Shown in pieces: positions 36,407 through 45,188 of a stretch of DNA of 64,000 bases; position 1 is the first letter of the stretch; the number at the start of each line of letters is the position of its first letter. The notes below the pieces were generated by a model that was given only the letters and a program-made list of their open reading frames with translations, was not told where the DNA came from and did not search any database. The DNA comes from Sphingobacterium kitahiroshimense. GTDB lineage: Bacteria > Bacteroidota > Bacteroidia > Sphingobacteriales > Sphingobacteriaceae. The stretch is from assembly GCF_025961315.1 (NCBI RefSeq), contig NZ_JAOQNK010000001.1:248001-312000 (forward strand), in the 5' to 3' direction. A program made the position numbers and the translations under genes.

Positions 36407-36706
36407 ATGGGCGCGATAGTAGATAAAGTAATAAGCAAAGTAAAAAGTAAAATAGACGAAGAATGTGAGAATGGTACTATTGAGACTTCAGAACGTATCC
36501 TTTCTGTTGTGGCTGGAGGTTTTATATTAGGTGCGGGTGTTCGGTATTTGATTAAACATCCACTAACGGCACTTTCTGGATTATCTTTGGGTGGTGCTTT
36601 AGTTTACCGTGGTATAACTGGAAAATGTGCAATAAAAAAAGCCATTGAAGACGATGTAGAACGTGTAGAAGTTATTGAGCATCGCTATTTTGTGAAAAAA
36701 GACTAA
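36407..36706 (+). CDS. DUF2892/YgaP-like small membrane protein
   Basis: A 99-residue protein with a central pair of hydrophobic helices: ERILSVVAGGFILGAGVRYL and HPLTALSGLSLGGALVYRGI, ending in TGKCAIKKAI. This is the YgaP-type transmembrane module often found beside rhodanese domains, here without one. I use the ATG at 36407 rather than the one at 36359, because the longer N-terminus is not hydrophobic or conserved. The neighbouring TSUP transporter suggests a shared sulfur-related role, which is inference. Confidence 0.75.
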   Translation: MGAIVDKVISKVKSKIDEECENGTIETSERILSVVAGGFILGAGVRYLIKHPLTALSGLSLGGALVYRGITGKCAIKKAIEDDVERVEVIEHRYFVKKD

Positions 36707-36738
36707 TTCGCATTTCTAATTTAGGTTTATACAGAGGG

Positions 36739-36769
36739 GGTCTAATATGTAACGTATTGGACCTTTTTT
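36739..36769 (+). terminator. Terminator after the DUF2892 gene
   Basis: GGTCTAATA / TATTGGACC (9 bp, one G-T pair), 7-base loop, then TTTTTT. Confidence 0.88.
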
Positions 36770-36944
36770 AATTCATTACCTTACGTAGATTTTTTCAATT
36801 ATTTATTTAGCATTAAATTAATTTAATAATTCCCAGCTAATTCATGAATTTTCCAGTAAAAAATCAATCTTTTGGATTTTCTATGCGGTAAATTAGAAAA
36901 AAAAGCCTACATTATCCTGATTTTTACAGTAAAAGAAAAAAATA

Positions 36945-38162
36945 TTGAAATTCACAGAATTTGGTTTAGCACCTTCATTGGAAGAAGGCTTAGATAGCAT
37001 GGGATATGAAGATGCAACACCCATACAGGAACAGGCCATACCTGTTGTGTTGCAACATAAAGATCTGATCGCTTGCGCGCAGACTGGTACAGGGAAGACA
37101 GCTTCTTATTTATTGCCTGTTTTACATAAAATAGCTGAAGAACAATCCGATTATATAAATACTTTAATTTTAGTTCCTACCAGAGAGCTCGCTTTGCAAA
37201 TTGATCAGCAAATCATGGGGCTTGGCTATTTCACTGGGGCAACTTCAATTGCTGTTTATGGTGGTGGAAATGGCATGGATTATGAACAGCAACGGACAGC
37301 AATTAAAGAAGGAGCAAATATTATTGTTGCTACTCCTGGACGTTTAATAGCGCATTTAGCATCAGGAAAACTTCATTTTAATAAAGTAAAACATTTCATA
37401 TTGGATGAAGCAGACCGTATGCTCGATATGGGATTTCATGAAGATATTATGAAGATCATCAGCTTTTTGCCAAAAAAGAGACAGAATCTTTTATTCTCAG
37501 CGACGATGCCAGGTAAAATCAGGACATTGGCGAAGCAGATCTTACATGATCCGACCGAGATTAATATTGCCTTATCAAAACCTTCTGAAGGAATTAATCA
37601 ACAAGTTTATATGGTTTATGATGACCAGAAGACGGCATTGATACAGCATATTCTTACTAATCCAACTTATACGAGTACGATTATTTTTGCTTCCAAAAAG
37701 GAGTTTGTCAAACGGTTGAGTACTGATCTGCATAAAAGCGGTATCGCAGTAGAAGCATTCCACTCTGATTTGGAGCAAGCACAACGTGAAGATATCATGA
37801 ATCGTTTCAAAGCAAAGCAAATAAACGTACTAATTGGTACAGATGTGATTTCTAGAGGTATTGATATCGTCGGTATCAGTTTGGTTATCAATTATGATGT
37901 TCCTCCAGATCCTGAAGATTATATCCACCGTGTTGGCCGTACAGCACGAGCCGCGACAACAGGAACAGCTATTACTTTCGTAAATCAGAAAGATCAGCCG
38001 CGGTTTGCAAAAATTGAAGAGCTTATCGGTTCAAGTATAGAAAAATTGGATTTACCCGAAGGTTTTTCTGCAGGACCGGTTTATGATCCAACACGTTATT
38101 CTGATCAAAAGAAGAAACCTTCTAAAAAGAAAAAATTCAAGAAGTTCGTTAAGAAAGATTAA
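36945..38162 (+). CDS. DEAD-box RNA helicase (RhlE-like)
   Basis: A 405-residue ATP-dependent RNA helicase. Motifs in order: Q-motif ATPIQEQAIP, Walker A AQTGTGKT, PTRELALQ, TPGRL, DEAD in LDEADRMLDMGF, SAT in LFSATMPG, then in the second domain GTDVISRGID and HRVGRTAR. The C-terminal tail after residue 375 is rich in lysine (KKPSKKKKFKKF), likely an RNA-binding patch. It starts with TTG at 36945: the protein sequence MKFTEFGLAPSLEEG begins exactly there and no ATG lies near. It stands alone before a G/C-rich terminator. Confidence 0.94.
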   Translation: MKFTEFGLAPSLEEGLDSMGYEDATPIQEQAIPVVLQHKDLIACAQTGTGKTASYLLPVLHKIAEEQSDYINTLILVPTRELALQIDQQIMGLGYFTGATSIAVYGGGNGMDYEQQRTAIKEGANIIVATPGRLIAHLASGKLHFNKVKHFILDEADRMLDMGFHEDIMKIISFLPKKRQNLLFSATMPGKIRTLAKQILHDPTEINIALSKPSEGINQQVYMVYDDQKTALIQHILTNPTYTSTIIFASKKEFVKRLSTDLHKSGIAVEAFHSDLEQAQREDIMNRFKAKQINVLIGTDVISRGIDIVGISLVINYDVPPDPEDYIHRVGRTARAATTGTAITFVNQKDQPRFAKIEELIGSSIEKLDLPEGFSAGPVYDPTRYSDQKKKPSKKKKFKKFVKKD

Positions 38163-38186
38163 TTAAAAGAATTTGATATTTAGGTT

Positions 38187-38225
38187 TGCCCCCGAAGAGT
38201 TAGATGCTTTCTGGGGGCATTTTTA
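38187..38225 (+). terminator. Terminator after the DEAD-box gene
   Basis: TGCCCCC / GGGGGCA stem extended by partial pairing, followed by TTTTTA. Confidence 0.85.
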
Positions 38226-38419
38226 TGGCAAAACATCCAAAGTGCAGTGCTGCAGTTATACTGTAATTTGTAAAAGAAAAAGTATAAGGCAAGTCCTATA
38301 ACACTATTCTTACAACCAAATGTGATGATTTTTGTTGACTTCTATTGAAAAGCAGAAGTGCAATTAAATTTTTTACTGTATTTTAGTTTCAAAATTGACC
38401 TCGTATTAATTATTACCGT

Positions 38420-41029
38420 ATGAATAATCAAAACCTTCATCTTAAAAAGCATGTCTACAGCATTGTAAGTACACTATTGTTCATCACTAATGTATCTCAT
38501 GTATGTGGGCAGTCGTCATTTAAAATGGAAGGTGATTCGGCAGTTGCCATGATCGATCCTACATATGATCAAGTGAGTAAGTTGCATCGTTTCTGGTTAG
38601 GTGATTCTTATCGTGAACTATACAATACGCCGGTTAAAATGCGGGTCATGCATCTTCAAAAGGAACTTGGCGGTCTTACTGTTGTCAAGCTTGGTGGAGG
38701 TATGCAAACACAATCGCTACGTTTAAGAGACAGTACGGGTAGAGAATGGGTTTTGAGGTCTATTAATAAATTTCCAGAAAGGAGTCTGCCTGAACATTTG
38801 AGAAATACGATTGCAAAGGATATTGTTCAGGATCAAATTTCAATTGCTCATCCATTTGGAGCGCTAACTGTACCGACTTTTAATCGTGTATTAAAAATCC
38901 CACATGCTAGTCCAGAACTGGTCTTTGTTGGTGATGATCCTGGTTTAGAAGAACACCGTGCTGTATTTAAAAATAGAGCTTATATGTTTGAGCCAAGAGT
39001 ACCTTTGGAGGATGAAGATGCGAAAACTGACAATACACTTAAAGCGCAAAGAAAGTTGGAGGAAGATAATGATATTCAAGTGGATCAGCGTTTAACATTG
39101 CGTGCAAGACTACTTGATTTCATTTTAGGAGATTGGGATCGTCATGAGGATAATTGGCGATGGGATTCTAAAAAGATTGACGATAAGAAAGTGTATAGTC
39201 CAGTACCAAGAGATCGTGATAAAGTATATTATAAAACATCGGGTATACTTCCGGTATTACTATCCATGCAGTGGCTGAAAGCGCACTTGCAACCTTTTGG
39301 TGATCATATTCGCAATGTCGGTCAGTGGAATTTTAATGAAAGGCATTTTGACCGTTACTTCTTAAACCATTTGGATCGAAAGGATTGGAAAGAGGAAATC
39401 AAATTTGTACAAACGGTTGTTACTGATGCCGTCATAGATGAAGCAATAGCACAGATGCCAGATACTATTGTACGATTGGGTGGAGAACAGCTTAAGGGTC
39501 ATATACGTGCTAGAAGAGATAATCTGATGTCTACTGCTTTAGATTATTATGGTGATCTAGCAAAGAACGTTGATATCGCCACTTCAGCTAAGAATGAGTT
39601 TTTATATTTTAACTATCATACTGACGGTTCGCTTGAGCTAGAAATCAGAAATAAAAGGAAAGATGGATCTGAAGGAAGGAAACTGGTTAAAAGAACATTC
39701 CTTCCGAAGGAGACAAAAGAATTACGGATTTATGGGCTTGATGGTTCAGATGTATATGATATTCGTGGTCAAAATAAATCGAAAATAAAGCTTCGGTTGA
39801 TAGGGGGTAAGGGGAAGGATGATTACCGCATAGATCCTAATTTTGAGAACGGTAAACTTGTTTATATTTATGATGATAAGGAAGTTCAACCTAATTTTAA
39901 GAACACGCCTTTTATAAATCTAAAATTGTCAAATGATACCTTAGTGCATCGTTATGATCGAAATAGTTTCAAATATGATCGCACCGGTGTGTTGGCTTCT
40001 TTACAATATGGAGTAGATAAAGGCCTTTTGTTCGGGGCTGGTTATTTGATCGAAAAACAGGGCTTTCGAAAAGAACCTTATGCTTTTAAACAAGAGTTTT
40101 GGGCGCATTATACAACTGGACGCAAGTCCTTTAGTTTTAAATATAATGCCGATATTAAATCGATATGGAATAAAAATGACCTCTTGATTCAATTGGAATC
40201 TGATGGACCTAAAAACCAAGAAAACTTTTTTGGTTTGGGAAATAATACAGATTATGAACAGCGTAAAGAACGTGGGATTCAATATTATAGAAACCGATAT
40301 GACGTTATTTATGCCAACTTTTTATTGAAGAGAGAATTTGCTGAAAACTGGAAATGGAAGATGGGTTCTTCTTCAGAATTTATTATGAGCCATGAAGAAG
40401 CTAATGAGGGACATTTTTTTGAAAAGTATGCCGCAGAAAATCCAGCTATACCTGTATTTGGTAAGTTTTTCTTTACAGGAATTCTAGGATCTGTTCAATA
40501 CGATAGTCGTGATCAAAAAGATAATGCCAAAAAAGGTATTTTCTGGGATAATCTTATTGAGGCAAAGTCACAGTTAAATAGTAATGATAATCAATTTATA
40601 AGATTAAGATCTATTTTCAACTTTTATAAGACTAATGAAAGCGACTGGATAACTCTTGCCAATCGCACTGGATTTGAAACACTGATCGGTGATCCATTAA
40701 TCTTTCAATATGCGCACTTAGGAGGTGAAAATAGCCTTCGTGGCTTTAACTCGAAACGTTTGAGTGGACAAACTATGCTCTATAATAATTTTGAGTTACG
40801 TTTTAAAGTTTTTAGTTATGATTCCTATTTGGTTCCTGGCACTGTAGGACTTATTGGTTTTCACGATGTGGGTAGAGTTTGGATGAAAAACGAATCCTCT
40901 AGTCGCTGGCACATGGGGTATGGCGGTGGCTTTTATTTTATTCCTGCTGATCTTTTAGTTATTCAGGCTGTTGGAGGTTTTTCAAAAGAAGGATTTCGTC
41001 CTTATTTAAGTATTGGTCTTCGTTTTTAA
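38420..41029 (+). CDS. Fusion of a kinase-like domain with an Omp85/BamA-type outer-membrane barrel
   Basis: An 869-residue exported protein with a signal peptide ending near residue 30. Residues about 85-290 show a protein-kinase-like pattern of the HipA/Fam20/CotH kind: a Gly-rich strand KLGGGMQTQSLRLRD, VLRSINK (R113, K117), a catalytic-loop-like GDWDRHEDNW at 237-246 and a metal-loop-like PRDRD at 263-267. The last third (about 530-869) is a beta barrel of the Omp85 type, with HLGGENSLRGF and a C-terminal aromatic residue (GLRF). Similar long BamA/TamA proteins occur in Bacteroidota, but this N-terminal domain has no known role. The kinase reading is inference from motifs. Confidence 0.78.
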   Translation: MNNQNLHLKKHVYSIVSTLLFITNVSHVCGQSSFKMEGDSAVAMIDPTYDQVSKLHRFWLGDSYRELYNTPVKMRVMHLQKELGGLTVVKLGGGMQTQSLRLRDSTGREWVLRSINKFPERSLPEHLRNTIAKDIVQDQISIAHPFGALTVPTFNRVLKIPHASPELVFVGDDPGLEEHRAVFKNRAYMFEPRVPLEDEDAKTDNTLKAQRKLEEDNDIQVDQRLTLRARLLDFILGDWDRHEDNWRWDSKKIDDKKVYSPVPRDRDKVYYKTSGILPVLLSMQWLKAHLQPFGDHIRNVGQWNFNERHFDRYFLNHLDRKDWKEEIKFVQTVVTDAVIDEAIAQMPDTIVRLGGEQLKGHIRARRDNLMSTALDYYGDLAKNVDIATSAKNEFLYFNYHTDGSLELEIRNKRKDGSEGRKLVKRTFLPKETKELRIYGLDGSDVYDIRGQNKSKIKLRLIGGKGKDDYRIDPNFENGKLVYIYDDKEVQPNFKNTPFINLKLSNDTLVHRYDRNSFKYDRTGVLASLQYGVDKGLLFGAGYLIEKQGFRKEPYAFKQEFWAHYTTGRKSFSFKYNADIKSIWNKNDLLIQLESDGPKNQENFFGLGNNTDYEQRKERGIQYYRNRYDVIYANFLLKREFAENWKWKMGSSSEFIMSHEEANEGHFFEKYAAENPAIPVFGKFFFTGILGSVQYDSRDQKDNAKKGIFWDNLIEAKSQLNSNDNQFIRLRSIFNFYKTNESDWITLANRTGFETLIGDPLIFQYAHLGGENSLRGFNSKRLSGQTMLYNNFELRFKVFSYDSYLVPGTVGLIGFHDVGRVWMKNESSSRWHMGYGGGFYFIPADLLVIQAVGGFSKEGFRPYLSIGLRF

Positions 41030-41040
41030 AATTACTTAAA

Positions 41041-41093
41041 ATATTCTCCATGGATTGCAAAACACTGAGTTTGATACAATTCATGGAGAATAT
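41041..41093. terminator. Hairpin between the convergent Omp85 and SMR-like genes
   Basis: ATATTCTCCATGGATTG (41041-41057) with CAATTCATGGAGAATAT (41077-41093): 17 bp with one G-T pair and a 19-base loop, then CGTTTTA. Confidence 0.7.
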
Positions 41094-41106
41094 CGTTTTA
41101 GACTGC

Positions 41107-41433
41107 TTATTCTTTTCCACCAAAGGTCACCAGCACCATTCCTATTACAATGATTGTAGAACCAAGGATCTGCATCCAGGTCAAAGGTTGTTTAAAAACA
41201 AGAGCCATCGCCAGCTGAACTGTTAAAAATGTGCCCCCTGAACACAAGGCAATTACAATCGGCTGTGGAAATGTTTTGAATAATTGAATGAGAAACCAGC
41301 TTGCAGTGATTAGAATTATATTACCCGCAACTAACGCTGACCAGTGGTATTTTGGGTGAATTCCGCCATATTTAAAAATAATAGTTGAAACGATCTGACA
41401 AATCCAAAATAATAAGAAATAGAGATAATTCAT
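41107..41433 (-). CDS. SMR/DMT-like small transporter
   Basis: A 108-residue protein with four transmembrane helices, the size and layout of small multidrug resistance proteins or half-size DMT transporters. Aligned by eye with EmrE, the position of the essential Glu14 is Gln13 (FWICQIVSTIIFKYG), so proton-coupled drug efflux of the EmrE kind is unlikely. The segment PIVIALCSGGTFLTVQ corresponds to the TM3 packing region. The substrate is unknown. Confidence 0.75.
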   Translation of the reverse strand: MNYLYFLLFWICQIVSTIIFKYGGIHPKYHWSALVAGNIILITASWFLIQLFKTFPQPIVIALCSGGTFLTVQLAMALVFKQPLTWMQILGSTIIVIGMVLVTFGGKE

Positions 41434-41574
41434 GTCTGTGATTTACTGTTAATGATCCTTCAAATCTAATTGAATTTTAGGAAATACGAATTATTATTTT
41501 CATTTGTTGGTGTTGTTTTTCTTTTAAGAAAAAACAAATTGCCAAACCCAATGTTGTAATTGTAAATACAATTT

Positions 41575-42801
41575 ATGGATTTATACGCAGGATTACCTTT
41601 TTGGATTATTAAAAATGCGCTTTACGATTATAACAATCCCTTAGAAAATGATTATGAAATTGATGTGGCAATTATTGGTTCTGGTATTACAGGAACACTA
41701 GTTGCGCACGAGCTCTGTGAACACGGTATAAAGTGTGCTATTTTTGATAAAAGAATCGTATCAAATGGCAGTACGGTTGCTAGTACAGCACAGCTGCAAT
41801 ATGAAATTGATGTTCCTCTTCATGAAATGATTAAGGACATCGGAGAAGCTCGTGCAGTTGGCGCTTATCGTGCAAGTTTAAGGTCTATTACAGATATCGA
41901 GCAAGTATTTGAGAAAACAGGTGTGAAGGGTGATTTTAAACGTGTCTCAACATGTTATCTGGCAAGTGATCAAGCAGGATGGAGTAGTATTAAAGATGAA
42001 TATGAGGCGAGGGTGAAACATGACCTTCCTGTTCGTTTATTAAATAGGAAAGCATTAAAGAAGGAATATGGAATTGCAGGTCTTGGCGCATTATATAATG
42101 ATACATCTGCACAAATGGATACTTATAAGTCTGCGATCGGTATTCTTAAGTATCATCAAAAAAAACATCAACTTCCAATTTTTTCTCCAGTTCAGATCGA
42201 TCATTATCATGAAGTGAAAAATGGGTATGAACTATTGACGAACAATGGGTTTAAGATTCACTGTAAATACGTGATCATTGCCGCAGGATTTGAGGCGGGT
42301 CAATTTTTGCCAAAACAGGTTATGAATCTTAATTCAACCTATGCTTTAGTTTCTAAGCCTATTCATACAGGTCAATTTTGGAAAGAAAGAAGTTTAATAT
42401 GGGAAACTGCGGAACCTTATTTCTATATGCGTACAACCGCAGATAATCGTATCATGATGGGAGGGGAAGACGAGGAATTTAGAGACCCTGATAAACGGGA
42501 CCGTTTGTTAAAGGGAAAAGTTAAAAAACTGGTCAAAAAATTCAATAAATTATATCCGGATATTGCTATCGATGTCAATATGGCGTGGTGTGGTACTTTC
42601 TCTTCTACAGCAGATGGTTTGCCATTTATCGGTAGCTGGCCCGGTAAAAAAAGAATGCTTTATGCATTGGGATATGGCGGAAATGGTATTACATTTAGTA
42701 TGATTGCCGCACAGGTGATCCGAAATATAATTTTGGGAAAGAAAGACTACCGTACGGATATATTTGGGTTTGGAAGATTAACAAACGATGGAGATTTATA
42801 G
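41575..42801 (+). CDS. FAD-dependent oxidoreductase (DAO family)
   Basis: A 408-residue flavoprotein of the D-amino-acid oxidase/glycine oxidase-like family. The FAD motif VAIIGSGITGTLVAHEL is at residues about 31-47, and a second FAD contact is YVIIAAGFEAGQFLP. SKPIHTG and WCGTFSSTADGLPFIGSWPG followed by YALGYGGNGITFS fit the family's C-terminal signature. Related Bacteroidota proteins sometimes carry a C-terminal Rieske domain; this one does not. The substrate is unknown. It ends in a strong terminator shared with the peptidase gene. Confidence 0.87.
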   Translation: MDLYAGLPFWIIKNALYDYNNPLENDYEIDVAIIGSGITGTLVAHELCEHGIKCAIFDKRIVSNGSTVASTAQLQYEIDVPLHEMIKDIGEARAVGAYRASLRSITDIEQVFEKTGVKGDFKRVSTCYLASDQAGWSSIKDEYEARVKHDLPVRLLNRKALKKEYGIAGLGALYNDTSAQMDTYKSAIGILKYHQKKHQLPIFSPVQIDHYHEVKNGYELLTNNGFKIHCKYVIIAAGFEAGQFLPKQVMNLNSTYALVSKPIHTGQFWKERSLIWETAEPYFYMRTTADNRIMMGGEDEEFRDPDKRDRLLKGKVKKLVKKFNKLYPDIAIDVNMAWCGTFSSTADGLPFIGSWPGKKRMLYALGYGGNGITFSMIAAQVIRNIILGKKDYRTDIFGFGRLTNDGDL

Positions 42802-42820
42802 TTTGGTTTGAGATTTAAAT

Positions 42821-42864
42821 AATAATAAAAGGCTTATCGGAAATACGATAAGCCTTTTATTATT
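42821..42864. terminator. Bidirectional terminator between oxidoreductase and peptidase genes
   Basis: A perfect 19-bp stem (42821-42839 with 42846-42864), 6-base loop, A/T runs on both outer sides. Confidence 0.93.
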
Positions 42865-42879
42865 TGTTGCAGGTGATAC

Positions 42880-45045
42880 TTATATACCCATTTCTTTTAA
42901 TATAAATTGAGCATTGTCAATTTTGTCTGCTACCCATAGTACGTAACGGATATCAACACCTATCGAACGGCTATAACTATCGTTCCATGCAAAATCATTA
43001 ATGGTTGCATCGTATGAGCGGTCAAAATTGACTCCGATCAATTCGCCATATGCATTCATAATAGGAGATCCTGAATTACCTCCGGTCGTATCCATATTAT
43101 AGAGCATATTAACAGGTACATCGTTCAGTTCTTTCTTAACATATGGTCCAAAATTCTTGTTTTCCCAAGCAGTTTTTATTTCAGCTGGATATTCAAAATC
43201 TGCCTCTCCAAGATTGCCTTTTTGTATAATACCTGCTAGTGTTGTAAATGGCTTCATGTAAGTAGCGTCAACAGGAGAGTAACCTTTTATGTTTCCGAAT
43301 GTTAGTCTCAATGTGGAGTTCGCATCAGGAATAAAGTTTTTAGACTGGTACAATTCCTTAACTGCTACATAATCTCCCATCAATTTATTTAACACTCCAT
43401 CTCTTCTTTTTTGCTCAACAGCAAATTGCTGAATATCTTGTTCTAGTGACGATTGAAATTTCATTAGGTTATCTGAATAAGCCAATAGAGTAGTCCTATT
43501 TGATAAAATATCATTAAATACTGCTGCGCTGTTATTTAATTTCGATTCTGTAATAAGCTCCCCGGCATATGCACTTGCAAGATTATTATCTTGGAACTTC
43601 AGTTTTTGAATTGTTTCGATTTGATTGTTCCCTTGGAAAGCATGTGCGTCAGCTAGCATCTTAGCAAAGATACGGAGATCTGCATACATGCTGTAGCTTT
43701 CGTAGATACCTTTTAAGTTTGTTTTTAACTTATTAATATTAGCTTCAAAAAAAGCATTTTGATCTTGTGATGTACTTTGTTGTAGCATCGCTGCTTTAAA
43801 CGTATTTATCTCTTTTGCAACGCGCATTAAACTCGTGCTCGTGTAGATATTATTCATCCACATTTCCTTGTAGACGTCTTGATTGATTAATTTGTATAGG
43901 CCATCAATATCATCCATCAGAGTACCATATTTATTTTTTAAATCTGATTTGCTATTGATAAAAGTACTTAGCGCTTGATCTTCTTTTATTTTGGTATTTA
44001 TTAAATCAATATTACGAAGACCTTTTAGTTTTCCTTTATAGTTTTTTAAAACATTAGCGTTTCTTTTAATACGTGTCGCTAAGTAAAGGGCGGCATCATT
44101 ATCTGTTTTTCCTGCTTCGTACATGCGCTCATTTTGAAATTCATACAAATTAGAAACATAAGGCAGTAAAAAATTTTGTTGATATTGAATATATTGCGCA
44201 GGACGGTGTCTAAATGTTTTACCTGGATAACCTAAAATGAAGACGAAATCATTCTCATTAACACCTTTTGGGTTTACTTTTAAAAACTTCTTCGGTTGGT
44301 AAGGGACATTTTCTTTTGAATATTTTGCAGATGCCCCATCTTTACCAACATAAGCACGTAAGAATGAATAGTCTCCTGTATGTCTTGGCCAGATCCAGTT
44401 GTCGGTTTCACCTCCAAATTCTCCGATGTTTTGACGAGGAATATATACTAAGCGTACGTCTTCAATTGTTTTATATCGGAATAGTACATATGTCTTACCG
44501 ATAAACATTTCAGAAACTTCAGCTTTGATCGTTGGATCCTGTTTTTGAGCCTGTTCTACCAGTTCTTGTTGCTTTTTCTTAATAATTGTTATTCTTTCGG
44601 ATGGATCCGTGATATGTGCAACTGCCGCCAGAATTTTCTCAGAAACATCTTCGTAAGAGTCTGTAATACGTATAGTTAGTCCTCTTGCTTCAATTTCTTG
44701 TTCATGTGACTGTGCTACGAAACCATTTTTAAGATAGTTGTTGATGGGAGTACTCGCAAGCTGTACTGCTGAGAATGCACAGTGATGGTTCGTGATGATC
44801 AATCCACTTCCTGATACAAATGAACCCGTACATCCGCTTACTTGTACTAAAGCATCAACTAGTCCAACTTTTCCTGGATTATAGATATGCTTTTCATTTA
44901 TTTTTAGTCCCGCATTTTTCAATCCCGCTTTATTCAATTCGCTAAGAGGAAACATTCCTTCGTCAGGAGATTTCGCATGGATAGTAGGGGCAGCTGTTGC
45001 TAAAAGTAGGAGTAAACTCCAGGATTTTGTATTCAGTAACTTCAT
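42880..45045 (-). CDS. S46 family dipeptidyl-peptidase, DPP11-like
   Basis: A 721-residue periplasmic serine exopeptidase with a signal peptide (about 1-24). The catalytic residues are seen as H88 in ITNHHCAF, Asp in GGETDNWIWPRHTGDYSF (near 230), and S658 in TTGGNSGSPIMNA. The S1 specificity position is R676 in GVNFDRSYDA, 18 residues after the serine, the same spacing as Arg673 and Ser655 in Porphyromonas DPP11; DPP7 has Gly there. Preference for Asp/Glu at P1 is therefore expected. The gene is divergent from oxyR. Confidence 0.92.
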   Translation of the reverse strand: MKLLNTKSWSLLLLLATAAPTIHAKSPDEGMFPLSELNKAGLKNAGLKINEKHIYNPGKVGLVDALVQVSGCTGSFVSGSGLIITNHHCAFSAVQLASTPINNYLKNGFVAQSHEQEIEARGLTIRITDSYEDVSEKILAAVAHITDPSERITIIKKKQQELVEQAQKQDPTIKAEVSEMFIGKTYVLFRYKTIEDVRLVYIPRQNIGEFGGETDNWIWPRHTGDYSFLRAYVGKDGASAKYSKENVPYQPKKFLKVNPKGVNENDFVFILGYPGKTFRHRPAQYIQYQQNFLLPYVSNLYEFQNERMYEAGKTDNDAALYLATRIKRNANVLKNYKGKLKGLRNIDLINTKIKEDQALSTFINSKSDLKNKYGTLMDDIDGLYKLINQDVYKEMWMNNIYTSTSLMRVAKEINTFKAAMLQQSTSQDQNAFFEANINKLKTNLKGIYESYSMYADLRIFAKMLADAHAFQGNNQIETIQKLKFQDNNLASAYAGELITESKLNNSAAVFNDILSNRTTLLAYSDNLMKFQSSLEQDIQQFAVEQKRRDGVLNKLMGDYVAVKELYQSKNFIPDANSTLRLTFGNIKGYSPVDATYMKPFTTLAGIIQKGNLGEADFEYPAEIKTAWENKNFGPYVKKELNDVPVNMLYNMDTTGGNSGSPIMNAYGELIGVNFDRSYDATINDFAWNDSYSRSIGVDIRYVLWVADKIDNAQFILKEMGI

Positions 45046-45082
45046 GTTTGTTTATATATTATTAAATAGGATTGTTCTGTCC

Positions 45083-45129
45083 GATCGAAGCTCAAAGATA
45101 AAAAATATTAAGTACATATCTTTCGATCG
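45083..45129. promoter_or_regulatory. Dyad-rich divergent control region, peptidase/oxyR
   Basis: CGATCGAA (45083-45090) is matched by its inverted copy TTCGATCG (45122-45129), with a nearby GATCG-CGATT-CGATC. The minus-strand -7 box TATCTTTG of the peptidase gene (45093-45100) lies between them, so an operator is likely. The regulator is unknown; OxyR itself is a candidate because of the position. Confidence 0.45.
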
Positions 45130-45140
45130 CGATTCGATCA

Positions 45141-45169
45141 TTTGGTATGAAATATGTTTGTTACTTTTG
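45141..45169 (+). promoter_or_regulatory. Candidate oxyR promoter
   Basis: TTTG (45141-45144), 17 bases, TACTTTTG (45162-45169); the -7 box is exact, the spacing 2 bases short; 19 bases before the oxyR ATG. Confidence 0.55.
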
Positions 45170-45188
45170 TATAAATAAAATTGATAAG

